From positions 39,435 through 103,434 of the forward strand of contig DASQZJ010000023.1 in NCBI GenBank assembly GCA_035638775.1: a stretch of 64,000 nt of DNA, written 5' to 3'. Positions 40,498-49,048 of the stretch are shown here, piece by piece. Both the position numbers and the translations under genes were made by a program. Numbering within the stretch: the stretch's first letter is position 1; each line of letters begins with the position of its first letter. The notes below the pieces were generated by a model, which saw nothing but the letters and a program-made list of their open reading frames with translations, was not told the origin of the DNA and did not search any database. This DNA is from DASQZJ01 sp035638775. GTDB lineage: Bacteria > Pseudomonadota > Gammaproteobacteria > UBA5335 > SLRW01.

Positions 40498-42072
40498 ATG
40501 GTGCACACGTTACCCGAGGCATTGAACGCGGCGGCTGCAGAGCACCCCGACGGCGTCTTCCTGCACTGTGCGTCCGAGGATGGCGGGCCGGCCCCGGTGA
40601 CTTTCGCCGCGCTCGAAGAGCGCAGCCGCCGGGTGGCGACGGGACTGCTGGCGCGGGGGCTGAGGCCCGGCGATCGCGTGGCGGTGGCCGCGCCCAACCA
40701 GGTTGAATGGCTGGAGCTGTTCTTCGGCGCCACGCGTATCGGGCTGATCGTGGTTACGCTGAACATCCGCTACCGCGAGCGCGAGCTCGATCACATGCTC
40801 AACCAGTCCGGCGCGAAGCTGCTCGTCACCTCGGTGGTGGCCCGCGACTTCGACTTCGAATCGTTCTACGCCGGATTCCGGGAGCGCGTCCCGGACCTCG
40901 GGCAGATCCTGTTCCTCGGCGGCCGCGCACCCGGCGGTCGCTACCGGGACCTGCCGGCCGACACGCCTTCCGGCGAGGCCGAGGCGCTGGGACGGCAGGT
41001 GCGGCCGGAAGACCCGGCGGTGATCCTCTACACCTCGGGTACCACCGGCATGCCCAAGGGCGCGGTGCTGACCCACGCCAGCCTGCTGGCGGCCGGCCGC
41101 ATCCAGGCCGAGCGCGCCGAAATGACGCCGGATGACGTGGTGCTGGGCCTGATGCCGCTCAACCACGTGGGCGGCATCACCTGCTCGGTGATGGTGGCGT
41201 TGCTCTCCGGCGCCAGGCTGGTGCTGGGCACGGCGTTCTCCCCGGAGGCCGCTCTGCGCGACATCGAGGCGCACCGGGCGACGGTGTTCGGCGGCGTGCC
41301 GACCATGTGGACCCTGATGCTGGCGCACGAGAGCTTCGAGCGCGTGGACACGAGCTCGCTGCGCCTGGCCACCATCGGCGGGTCCAACGCGGAGCCGACC
41401 CTCTGCCGGGCCATCGCCGAGGGTTTTCCGCAGGCGCGACTGTCCAACCTGTACGGCCTGTCGGAGGTCTCCGGCGCCTGCGTGCTGTCGGCCGTGGACG
41501 ACGATCTCGAGACCGTGTCCCGGAGCATCGGCACGCCGCTCTCGGACGTCGCGGTGCGGATCGTCGGACCCGACGGCCGGGACCTGCCGCCGGGCAAGGA
41601 CGGGGAGCTGTACGTGCGCAGCCCGGGCACGGCCGCCGGCTACTGGGGCATGCCCGAGGCCACCGCCGAGACCTTCCCGGGCGGCGGCTGGGTGGCGACC
41701 GGCGACATGGCGGCGCTGGAGCCGGACGGGCGCCACCTGGTGCTGCGCGGGCGGCGCAAGGAGATGTTCATCCAGGGCGGCTACAACGTCTACCCGGTGG
41801 AGGTGGAGAACGTGTTGACGGCGCATCCCGGCGTCTCCATGGCCGCCGGCATCGGCGTCCCCGACCCGGTCCACGGCGAGATCGGCTGCTACTACATCGT
41901 TCCCCGGGACCCGCAAAGGCCGCCCGAAGGCGACGAGCTCAAGGCGTTCTGCGCCGGGCGCCTGGCGGACTACAAGGTCCCGCGCCGGATCGAGATCGTC
42001 CCCGATCTGCCGCTGACGGTGGCGGGCAAGATCGCGAAGGCGAGGCTGCGCGAGCAGTACCGCGCCTCCTGA
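40498..42072 (+). CDS. Acyl-CoA synthetase (ANL family)
   Basis: A 524-residue AMP-forming ligase with VILYTSGTTGMPKGAVLTHAS (about residues 176-196), NLYGLSEVSGAC, WVATGDMAALEPDGRHLVLRGRRKEMFIQGGYNVYP and the C-terminal catalytic Lys in VAGKIAKARLRE. It is a paralogue rather than a duplicate of the divergent ligase, with clearly different sequence. A general acyl- or aryl-CoA ligase role is all that can be said. GGAGAACGGCCCC precedes the ATG. Confidence 0.85.
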   Translation: MVHTLPEALNAAAAEHPDGVFLHCASEDGGPAPVTFAALEERSRRVATGLLARGLRPGDRVAVAAPNQVEWLELFFGATRIGLIVVTLNIRYRERELDHMLNQSGAKLLVTSVVARDFDFESFYAGFRERVPDLGQILFLGGRAPGGRYRDLPADTPSGEAEALGRQVRPEDPAVILYTSGTTGMPKGAVLTHASLLAAGRIQAERAEMTPDDVVLGLMPLNHVGGITCSVMVALLSGARLVLGTAFSPEAALRDIEAHRATVFGGVPTMWTLMLAHESFERVDTSSLRLATIGGSNAEPTLCRAIAEGFPQARLSNLYGLSEVSGACVLSAVDDDLETVSRSIGTPLSDVAVRIVGPDGRDLPPGKDGELYVRSPGTAAGYWGMPEATAETFPGGGWVATGDMAALEPDGRHLVLRGRRKEMFIQGGYNVYPVEVENVLTAHPGVSMAAGIGVPDPVHGEIGCYYIVPRDPQRPPEGDELKAFCAGRLADYKVPRRIEIVPDLPLTVAGKIAKARLREQYRAS

Positions 42073-42097
42073 GCCACGGCCGCGTACAAGAGCATCC

Positions 42098-42112
42098 CCC
42101 GGCACTGCCGGG
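42098..42112 (+). terminator. Small hairpin after ligase gene
   Basis: CCCGGC-ACT-GCCGGG, 25 bp after the ligase stop and before a convergent gene. Short and without U-tract. Confidence 0.3.
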
Positions 42113-42175
42113 CGCGGTCGTTCCCCGCTTTTCCTGCCGTGCCCGGGAACCGGGGTCACGCGGCGACCGCCCCGC

Positions 42176-42553
42176 TCAGGAAAGGTCCACGGCGTATTTC
42201 TTGAGGGTCTCCAGGTCCACCATTGCGAGGGTTTCCTCGTGGGTGGCGCGCAGGATCACGCGCGGCGCCTTTCCTGCACGCCAGGCCTCGATCCAGCGTC
42301 CGGCACACAGGCACCAGCGGTCGCCGGGCTTGAGCCCGGGGAACAGCCCGCCCGCAAGCGGACGGGTGAGATCGTTGCCGCGGCTCGCGGAGAATGCCAG
42401 GAACGCCTCGGTCACCTCGGCGCAGATCGTGTGAATTCCACGATCCTCGTGGCCGGTGTTGCAGCAGCCGTCGCGATAGAAGCCGGTCATCGGCGCGATG
42501 CTGCAGGCCTCGAGCGCGCCGCCCAACACATTCCTGGGTTCGAGTCTGGGCAT
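42176..42553 (-). CDS. DUF2237 family protein
   Basis: A 125-residue protein that reads as a complete DUF2237 domain: NVLGGALEACSIAPMTGFYRDGCC, GNDLTRPL, FPGLKPGDRWCLCAGRWIEAW and ATHEETLAMVDLETLKKYA. Paired Cys (G-C-C, C-L-C) and His suggest a metal site, but the family has no established function. The ATG at 42553 begins shortly before the conserved N-V-L-G-G. Located between a CoA ligase and an AraC regulator; no operon evidence beyond the shared strand with the regulator. Confidence 0.83.
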   Translation of the reverse strand: MPRLEPRNVLGGALEACSIAPMTGFYRDGCCNTGHEDRGIHTICAEVTEAFLAFSASRGNDLTRPLAGGLFPGLKPGDRWCLCAGRWIEAWRAGKAPRVILRATHEETLAMVDLETLKKYAVDLS

Positions 42554-42609
42554 GCGTCGGCCCTCCGGTTTCGGGTCAGTGCCGTTCGTCGGGCGGCGTC
42601 GCGCCCGGA

Positions 42610-43584
42610 TCACTTCGTGCGCCGGCTCTCCGCCTCGGCCAGCACCTCCTTGCGATACTCGCGCGGACTCCTGCCGTAACGCTCGCGGAACACCCTGGCA
42701 AAGTGAGTGGCATTGTTGAAGCCCCAGCTGAACGCGATCTCGGTGACGGTCCGCTTGCTCCACTGCGGGTCCGCGAGCTGCCTGACGCACTGCTCCAGGC
42801 GCCGCCGCCGAATATAGCAGGAGAGGGTCTCTCCCTGCCCGGAGCAGATCATGTGCAGGTAGCGACAGCTGATCCCGAACGTGGCCGCGACCGACCGGGC
42901 TGTGAGCCCCGGATCGCGCAGGTGCTTTTCGACGTGCCGCTTGATCTGGAGATGCCGGAAGGTCGATATCGCCGAGGTCGCGACCGGTATGCCGAACCGT
43001 TCCAGCCAGGCGCTCGCGAACACGGCCAGGAAGCTGTCCCCCAGCTTTGCGCCGATTTCCGGGTCGAGCCCCTGCTGGGCATGCCGCCAGAGATTGGGGA
43101 ACATGTCGGAGGCGATGCGCGCAAGGCCCCGATTGCCGGGCAACCGGGCCGCGAGGAGTTCCTCCGGGTGCGGGATATGCTGCTTGATGTCCCGCTCGGA
43201 CGCGATCATCACGAGCGTGCTGCAGGGCTCGTCATACGCGAGCGAATAGGGAAGAGAGCTGTCGCAGAGCACCAGGTCCGACTCCCCCAGCTCGATCTCG
43301 CGGCCCGCCTGGCGTACTTGCAGCCTTCCGCGGAGCTGCATGTGCAGGAAGAAGCGCCGCTCCGCTGCGCCGCCCACGTGCTTCTTCAGATGTGCCACGC
43401 GCGCGGGTTTCGAGATGACGTTGGCCAGCTCGAAGCGTCCGAGACCGGTCTCCCTGACTTCCGCGTCGAAGGCTTCCGCGCGAGCCGGCCTGGTTTCGAA
43501 CTGGGTGAATACCTCGCTCACCACGTGGTTCCAGTAGGTGACTTTCTTGTCTGCCGGCAGCGATGCTGTGGAGTACGTTTGCAT
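42610..43584 (-). CDS. AraC-family regulator
   Basis: A 324-residue transcription factor. Residues about 10-195 form an AraC-binding-like (cupin-type) ligand domain (RFFLHMQLRGRLQVRQAGREIELGESDLVLCDSSLPYSL). The C-terminal 110 residues carry two helix-turn-helix motifs: LTARSVAATFGISCRYLHMI and TVTEIAFSWGFNNATHFARVFRERYGRSPREYR. The architecture resembles FeaR/AlkS-type activators of catabolic genes. The ATG at 43584 follows GGGGGAATC. The large gap upstream and the plus-strand acetoacetyl-CoA synthetase and aldehyde dehydrogenase beyond it are likely targets. Confidence 0.87.
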   Translation of the reverse strand: MQTYSTASLPADKKVTYWNHVVSEVFTQFETRPARAEAFDAEVRETGLGRFELANVISKPARVAHLKKHVGGAAERRFFLHMQLRGRLQVRQAGREIELGESDLVLCDSSLPYSLAYDEPCSTLVMIASERDIKQHIPHPEELLAARLPGNRGLARIASDMFPNLWRHAQQGLDPEIGAKLGDSFLAVFASAWLERFGIPVATSAISTFRHLQIKRHVEKHLRDPGLTARSVAATFGISCRYLHMICSGQGETLSCYIRRRRLEQCVRQLADPQWSKRTVTEIAFSWGFNNATHFARVFRERYGRSPREYRKEVLAEAESRRTK

Positions 43585-44495
43585 GATTCCCCCGCTCAAT
43601 CAGGGCAGGACAGGCGGGCCATCCGGCCGGGCCGTTGCGGCATCCGCTCGTCTCGCCGCGGCCACCGGCAAGCCCGTGCCCGCCACGGCGCAGCTCGCGT
43701 CGGCATCCGGCGGGCGGGATATGGGCCCGTCCCGGGGGCCGCGCGAGGGCCGGTGCCGCCCCGGTGCTCCGGGCCCGCGCACGCGGGTTCGTCGTCAGTC
43801 CACCGGCCGCCGGGGTCGTGCCGGTGCGCGACTTCCGCAACGGACCACGATCTGCGATAGTGGTCGGCCGTCAGGGCGTGCCTTCTCCTGTTGCGATGCT
43901 TCTTGTTGCGGGCCCGTATCGTTCGTTTATCGCACAAGTGTGCGTTATTTGGTTGGATATCAGTGAACGCAAAGTCTTTCCCTGTCAAGCCCATGCCCGG
44001 ACGTTATGGCAGGGAAGCCCGGCGGGTGCGGCCGGCGTGGGGGCCGGGAGTCTTCCGCGATGAGGCTGCCGGGGAGTGGGGCGACGGGACGCGCGCACCG
44101 GACAAATCGGGTCCGGGGCGGCGGATCGCCATGGGGCCTCCGGTTCGGCGGCCTCCCTCCCGCGCCCGGGTACGTCCGGCGCGGTCGTGAGGCGTTTCTC
44201 GCGGCTTCGCATACGGGGGATTAAGGTTTCGCTGTGGGCAACGCAATGCCCGGCCGGATGGAGGAGTCTCCGGGAGCATGTGGTCCCGCCGGTCGCGAGC
44301 TCCGCATGGGTGCTGCCGGGGGGTGGACCGTCCGGAGCCCGATGTGCCGGCACCTCGCGACCGGGCCGTCAGGGGGCGTCGCTCGGGCCGGGCTCGCCAC
44401 GGCGGTGGATCCGGTTCGGGTCCCGGTTCGCCCGCCTCCATCGGGCGGGTCGCTTCGCCCGTTCCGGTACCAGACGACATCACGAGGACGACACG
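43585..44495. other. Long intergenic region between AraC gene and ligase
   Basis: 911 bp without a convincing gene on either strand. An AT-richer stretch (about 43885-43985) contains a direct repeat (43887-43910) and a perfect palindrome CGCACAAGTGTGCG (43931-43944), the likely control region. The remaining 500 bp to the ligase ATG are GC-rich with scattered short hairpins and no clear promoter. Confidence 0.5.
43887..43910. repeat. 15-bp-period direct repeat, possible AraC-family site
   Basis: CCTGTTGCG (43887-43895) and CTTGTTGCG (43902-43910) differ at one base and are offset by 15 bp. Direct repeats are the usual binding form for AraC-family dimers, although their period is more often about 21 bp. 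Confidence 0.35.
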
Positions 44496-46535
44496 ATGCC
44501 GACGACACGAAGAACCGATCTCGATGTATCGAGCGTGCGCGAGGGGGAGCTCTTGTGGACACCCGGCCCCGAACAGATCGAGTTCGCCAACATCACGCGG
44601 TACACGCGGTGGTTGCAGCGTGAACGCAGCCTGACGTTCGACAGCTACCGGGAGCTCTGGGAGTGGTCGATCCGTGATCTCGACGCGTTCTGGCAATCGA
44701 TCTGGGACTATTTCGGGGTCAAGTGCTCCGTTGCGCCGGACAAGGTGCTGGGAAGGCGCGAAATGCCCGGTGCCGAGTGGTTCCCGGGAGCCCGGCTCAA
44801 CTACGCGGAGAACGTGCTGAGCCACGAGACACCCGGAGCCAATGCAGTGATGGGGCTGTCGGAAACGGAGCCGCTGACCGGGGTGCCCTGGGAGGACTTC
44901 GCCAATGGCGTTCGCATTCTCGCGACCGAGCTGCGCGAGCGGGGCGTCGGCCCGGGCGACCGGGTCGCGGCGTACATGCCCAACATCCCCGAGACCGCGA
45001 TCGCGATGCTGGCGACCACCAGCATCGGCGCCATCTGGGCCAGCTGTTCGCCGGACTTCGGCGCGCACGGCGTGCTCGACCGGCTGGCGCAGCTGTCACC
45101 CAAGGTGCTGTTCTGCGTGGACGGCTATCGGTACGGGGGCAAGGCCTACGATCGCAGTGACCGGCTGCGCGAAATCGTCGACGGCCTGGATTCGCTGGAA
45201 CACGTGATTTTCCGCCCGTACCTGAATCCCGCCCAGCGCGACGACCTGCCGGTGAAGGCGACCCTCTGGCAGGACCTCATGGATCGCCCCCCCGTCCCGG
45301 CGGAGGAGTTCGAGTTCGAGCAACTGCCGTTCGATCACCCGTTGTGGATCCTGTTCTCGTCGGGAACCACCGGCCTGCCCAAGGCCATCGTGCACAGCCA
45401 TGGCGGCATCCTGGTGGAACAGCTCAAGCTCCTGCACTTCCACATGGACCTGCACGCCGGCGACCGGATGTTCTTCTTCACCACGACCGGCTGGATGATG
45501 TGGAACTTCCTGATGAGCTCCATTCTCGCCGGTGTATGCCCGGTGCTGTACGACGGCAACCCCACGTATCCCGGGGTGGACGTGTTGTGGAAGATGGCCG
45601 ACGAGGCCGGGGTCGCCCTGTTCGGCGCCAGCCCGACCTACGTGGACATGCTGTCCGCCGCCGGAGTCGAACCCGGAGCCCGGTACGACCTGGCCAACCT
45701 GCGCGGCATCGTGCCGGCCGGCTCGCCGGTCAGCCCCGCACACAGCGCCTGGTTCTACCGCAACGTCAAGAGCGACCTCTGGCTTGCGACCGGCAGCGGC
45801 GGGACCGACGTCTGCGCGGGGCTGGTCGGAGGCGTTCCCACGCTGCCGGTGTACGCCGGGGAGATCCAGGCGCCGTCGCTGGGGGTCGCCGCACGGGCCT
45901 TCGACGAGCAGGGACACAGCGTCGTAAACGAGGTGGGCGAACTGGTCATCACCCAACCGCTGCCGTCGATGCCGGTGGCGCTCTGGGGAGACGATAACTT
46001 CGAACGTTACCGGGATTCGTATTTCGACAAGTACCCCGGCGTCTGGCGGCACGGCGACCTGTTCCGCGTCAACGAACGCGGCGGATGCTTCGTGCTCGGG
46101 CGCTCGGACGCGACCCTGAACCGCTACGGCGTGCGAATCGGCACCGCCGAGATCTATCGCGCGCTCGCGGATCTCCCCGAGATCGAGGAATCCCTGATCG
46201 TCAACCTGGATCTTCCGGGGGGCGGTTTCTTCATGCCGTTGTTCGTAAAGCTGGCCGAGGGCGTCGACTGGAGTCCGGAACTGGAAAAGAAGGTGCGGGA
46301 CCATCTGCGGCAGGAGTACACCCCGCGCCACGTACCCGACGCGATCTATCCGGTGCCGGACATCCCCATGACCCTGACCGGCAAGAAGATGGAAGTCCCC
46401 ATCCGCAGGATCCTGCTCGGGGCGGATATCTCGAAGGCGGCGAACCCCAATGCCATGGCCAACCCGGAAGCGTTGCAGTTCTTCGCCCGCTTCGCCAGCG
46501 AGCTCGAGCCGGGGAAGGGGGAACGCAAGGGCTGA
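44496..46535 (+). CDS. Acetoacetyl-CoA synthetase
   Basis: A 679-residue ANL ligase of the acetoacetate-CoA ligase type, longer than the other ligases here. The N-terminus (PEQIEFANITRYTRWLQRERSLTFDSYRELWEWSIRDLDAFWQSIWDYF) and WFPGARLNYAENVL are characteristic. Core motifs are WILFSSGTTGLPKAIVHSHGG, the GGTDVCAGLVGG segment, GRSDATLNRYGVRIGTAEIY and the C-terminal LTGKKMEVPIRRIL with the catalytic Lys. It converts acetoacetate, ATP and CoA to acetoacetyl-CoA. This would recover acetoacetate released by the HMG-CoA-lyase-like enzyme. CGAGGACGACACG precedes the ATG. Confidence 0.87.
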   Translation: MPTTRRTDLDVSSVREGELLWTPGPEQIEFANITRYTRWLQRERSLTFDSYRELWEWSIRDLDAFWQSIWDYFGVKCSVAPDKVLGRREMPGAEWFPGARLNYAENVLSHETPGANAVMGLSETEPLTGVPWEDFANGVRILATELRERGVGPGDRVAAYMPNIPETAIAMLATTSIGAIWASCSPDFGAHGVLDRLAQLSPKVLFCVDGYRYGGKAYDRSDRLREIVDGLDSLEHVIFRPYLNPAQRDDLPVKATLWQDLMDRPPVPAEEFEFEQLPFDHPLWILFSSGTTGLPKAIVHSHGGILVEQLKLLHFHMDLHAGDRMFFFTTTGWMMWNFLMSSILAGVCPVLYDGNPTYPGVDVLWKMADEAGVALFGASPTYVDMLSAAGVEPGARYDLANLRGIVPAGSPVSPAHSAWFYRNVKSDLWLATGSGGTDVCAGLVGGVPTLPVYAGEIQAPSLGVAARAFDEQGHSVVNEVGELVITQPLPSMPVALWGDDNFERYRDSYFDKYPGVWRHGDLFRVNERGGCFVLGRSDATLNRYGVRIGTAEIYRALADLPEIEESLIVNLDLPGGGFFMPLFVKLAEGVDWSPELEKKVRDHLRQEYTPRHVPDAIYPVPDIPMTLTGKKMEVPIRRILLGADISKAANPNAMANPEALQFFARFASELEPGKGERKG

Positions 46536-46631
46536 CCGACACCGCCGGTCGGAGCCGGTTGCCGCGGCGCGCTCCGTTTGCGTGCGTCGCGGGCCGGTGA
46601 TCATGGGAACGAACAGCAAGAGGTGGATACG

Positions 46632-48062
46632 ATGGATCATACGCGCCAGTTCTACATCGACGGGGAGTGGGTCGATCCGGCGGGGTCGGGGACCGGGGAC
46701 GTCATCAATCCGGCGACCGAGGAGCCGATTGCGCAGATCAGCATGGGCTCGGCGGCCGACGTCGACCGGGCGGTGCAGGCCGCGCGGGCGGCGTTCCCGG
46801 GATTTGCCGCGACCAGTCGCCAGGAGCGCATCCAGCTGCTGACCCGGATCGCCGAGGGATACAAGGCCCGTTATCAGGACCTGGCGAGCGCGGTGTCCCG
46901 GGAGATGGGGGCCCCGAGCACGCTCGCGGCCGAAATGCAGGCCGGCTCCGGTGCCGGACATCTCGGGCAGGTCATCGAGGTCCTCAAGAGCTACGAGTTC
47001 GACGTCCCGATGGGGACCACGGTGGTGACCCGGGAGCCGATCGGTGCCTGCGGGTTCATCACCCCCTGGAACGTCCCGATCAACCAGATCATGTGCAAGG
47101 TGGCCCCGGCACTGGCCACCGGCTGCACGATGGTGCTCAAGCCCAGCGAGATCGCCCCGCTCAATGCCCTGATCCTGGCCGAGATCTTCCACGACGCGGG
47201 GGTCCCGGCGGGCGTGTTCAACCTGGTCAACGGCGACGGCCGGACCGTGGGCGAGGCGATCGCCGCGCACCCGGATCTGGACATGGTCTCCTTCACGGGG
47301 TCGACCCGTGCCGGCATCCGGGTCGCGAAGGCCGCCGCGGACTCGGTCAAGCGCGTTCACCAGGAGCTTGGCGGGAAATCCGCCGCGGTGATTCTGCCCG
47401 ATGCCGACCTGGAGAAGGCGGTGCAGGCGGAGATCGGCAGCTGCTTCATCAACACGGGGCAGACCTGCGCGGCCCACACGCGGTTCCTGGTGCCGGCCGC
47501 GCGGCAGGACGAGGTAGCCGAGCTGGCCCGGCAGGTGGCGGAAAGCTGGAAGGTCGGGACGCCCGGCACCGAAGGCACGATGCTGGGCCCGGTCGTCAGC
47601 CAGGCGCAGTTTGACAAGGTCCAGCGCCTGATCCAGGCCGGCATCGACGAGGGGGCGACCCTGGTCACCGGCGGACCGGGCCGGCCCGAGGGGTACGATC
47701 GGGGCTACTACGTGCGTCCCACGGTGTTCGCGGACGTGAGCCCGGAGATGAGCATCGCGCGCGAGGAGATCTTCGGACCCGTCCTGTCGATCATGCCCTA
47801 CCAGGACGAGGAAGAGGCCGTCCGCACCGCCAACAGCAGTGAATACGGTCTCTCCGGCGCGGTGCACTCCGGCGACCTGGAGCATGCCCGACGGGTCGCC
47901 CGGCGCCTGCGCACCGGCATGGTCCACCTGAACGGGGCCGGCCTGGACTTCGCGGCACCGTTCGGGGGTTACAAGCACTCCGGCAACGGCCGCGAATGGG
48001 GCGTATTCGGCTTCGAGGAGTTCCTCGAGGTCAAGGCGATCATGGGCTACAACGAGGGCTGA
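46632..48062 (+). CDS. NAD(P)-dependent aldehyde dehydrogenase
   Basis: A 476-residue aldehyde dehydrogenase. GACGFITPWNVPINQIMCKVAPALATGCTMVLKPSE (about residues 138-173) gives the cofactor region, FTGSTRAG the Rossmann turn, HQELGGKSA the general-base Glu (about 245) and NTGQTCAAHTR the catalytic Cys (about 279). EEIFGPVLSI and the C-terminal G-G-Y-K-H-S-G complete the family set. It oxidises an aldehyde to an acid, feeding the CoA ligases nearby. AAGAGGTGG precedes the ATG. It lies 97 bp behind the acetoacetyl-CoA synthetase gene. Confidence 0.88.
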   Translation: MDHTRQFYIDGEWVDPAGSGTGDVINPATEEPIAQISMGSAADVDRAVQAARAAFPGFAATSRQERIQLLTRIAEGYKARYQDLASAVSREMGAPSTLAAEMQAGSGAGHLGQVIEVLKSYEFDVPMGTTVVTREPIGACGFITPWNVPINQIMCKVAPALATGCTMVLKPSEIAPLNALILAEIFHDAGVPAGVFNLVNGDGRTVGEAIAAHPDLDMVSFTGSTRAGIRVAKAAADSVKRVHQELGGKSAAVILPDADLEKAVQAEIGSCFINTGQTCAAHTRFLVPAARQDEVAELARQVAESWKVGTPGTEGTMLGPVVSQAQFDKVQRLIQAGIDEGATLVTGGPGRPEGYDRGYYVRPTVFADVSPEMSIAREEIFGPVLSIMPYQDEEEAVRTANSSEYGLSGAVHSGDLEHARRVARRLRTGMVHLNGAGLDFAAPFGGYKHSGNGREWGVFGFEEFLEVKAIMGYNEG

Positions 48063-48070
48063 GGGGATCC

Positions 48071-48101
48071 GGCGGGCGATGCGGCCGGGGCTTCGCCCGC
48101 C
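48071..48101. terminator. Hairpin between convergent genes
   Basis: GGCGGGCGA (48071-48079) pairs perfectly with TCGCCCGCC (48093-48101) around a 13-nt loop, 8 bp after the aldehyde dehydrogenase stop. Confidence 0.5.
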
Positions 48102-48197
48102 TCCGGTCGTCCGTCCCGGACGCGGTCGTGGCCGACGGACGGCGGGCGCGCACCCCGCGCCTGCCCGGTCCGCGCGCGTTCCGGTGCCAGGGGAGGC

Positions 48198-48323
48198 TCA
48201 TCCCCCCTTGTCGGCGAGGAACCAGGTGATCATGCCCATGGAATAGAGCACGGACAGCGCTGCCAGGATGTACAGCAGCGCCCCGATCACGCGCTCGACC
48301 CGTCGCCACCAGCCGCCGGGCAT
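48198..48323 (-). CDS. 41-aa single-pass membrane microprotein
   Basis: A small gene that conventional length cut-offs miss. It begins MPGGWWRRVERVIGALLYIL and ends FLADKGG. A basic, Trp-rich N-terminus (W-W-R-R-V-E-R) is followed by one hydrophobic segment of about 22 residues. A good ribosome site (GGGAAGGAGACCG) precedes the ATG at 48323. By the positive-inside rule the N-terminus should be cytoplasmic. It lies 91 bp behind the carbonic anhydrase gene on the same strand and may be co-transcribed with it. Function unknown. Confidence 0.6.
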   Translation of the reverse strand: MPGGWWRRVERVIGALLYILAALSVLYSMGMITWFLADKGG

Positions 48324-48414
48324 CGGTCTCCTTCCCCGTCTTCGTGTGCCCGCCCCATTTCAACCGAACGGGGCGTCCCGGGCAACGGCCGGCCTGCGGG
48401 TCCGGGTGGCGCCG

Positions 48415-48906
48415 TTAGCCGACTTCATTCAGCGCGCCGGCGTTGACGTCGTAGACGAAGCCCCGCACCGCGTTCTTGCGGGGCAGGAACGGACTGGCCT
48501 CGATGCGGCGCAGCGACTGGCGCACGTCCGCCTCCGGATCGGGGAACGCCTCCAGCGCGAAACCGGGCCGGATACCGACGTCGGCCTCGATCTCGCTCTT
48601 CACGGCGTCGTCGCGGAAGGTGAGCATGCCGCAGTCGGTGTGGTGGATCAGGACGATTTCCTGCGTGCCGAGCAGCCGCTGGGAGATCACCAGCGAACGG
48701 ATCACGTCATCGGACACCACGCCGCCGGCGTTGCGGATCACGTGTGCCTGTCCGAGTTCGAGCCCCAGCAGGCGGTAGACATCGAGCCGCGCGTCCATGC
48801 AGGCCACGATCGCGACCCTGCGTGACGGCGGCATCGGCAGGTCGCCCTCGCTGAATTGCTGCGCGTAGGCCCGGTTGTCCCGCAGCAGTTCGTCGGTAAC
48901 GCTCAT
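48415..48906 (-). CDS. Beta-class carbonic anhydrase
   Basis: A 163-residue zinc enzyme. The zinc ligands and catalytic dyad are in VACMDARLDVYRLLGLELG (C-x-D-x-R, about residues 36-40) and LIHHTDCGMLTF (H-x2-C, about 88-91). RNAGGVVSDDVIRSL is the conserved segment between them. It interconverts CO2 and bicarbonate in the cytoplasm. It is shorter than the typical 200-residue enzyme and resembles the compact clade. No obvious operon partner except the downstream microprotein. Confidence 0.87.
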   Translation of the reverse strand: MSVTDELLRDNRAYAQQFSEGDLPMPPSRRVAIVACMDARLDVYRLLGLELGQAHVIRNAGGVVSDDVIRSLVISQRLLGTQEIVLIHHTDCGMLTFRDDAVKSEIEADVGIRPGFALEAFPDPEADVRQSLRRIEASPFLPRKNAVRGFVYDVNAGALNEVG

Positions 48907-49048
48907 CGCTCGCCTCCGGCTGTTCCCTGGGAATGACGGCGGTCAGCATAGACAGCCGGCGGCCGCCGGCTCCAATACGGAAGCGCTATTTGGATGGAAG
49001 CGCGGGGCATAACGCGGCCGGGCCGGGACCGGCCGCGCCATCCCGGCC

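Noticed and set aside
44076..44495. N-terminal extension of the acetoacetyl-CoA synthetase, or small genes in the long gap before it
   Set aside because: The family's normal N-terminus begins at 44496; the upstream in-frame sequence is Arg/Gly/Pro-rich with no similarity to the family, and short frames in the gap look random.
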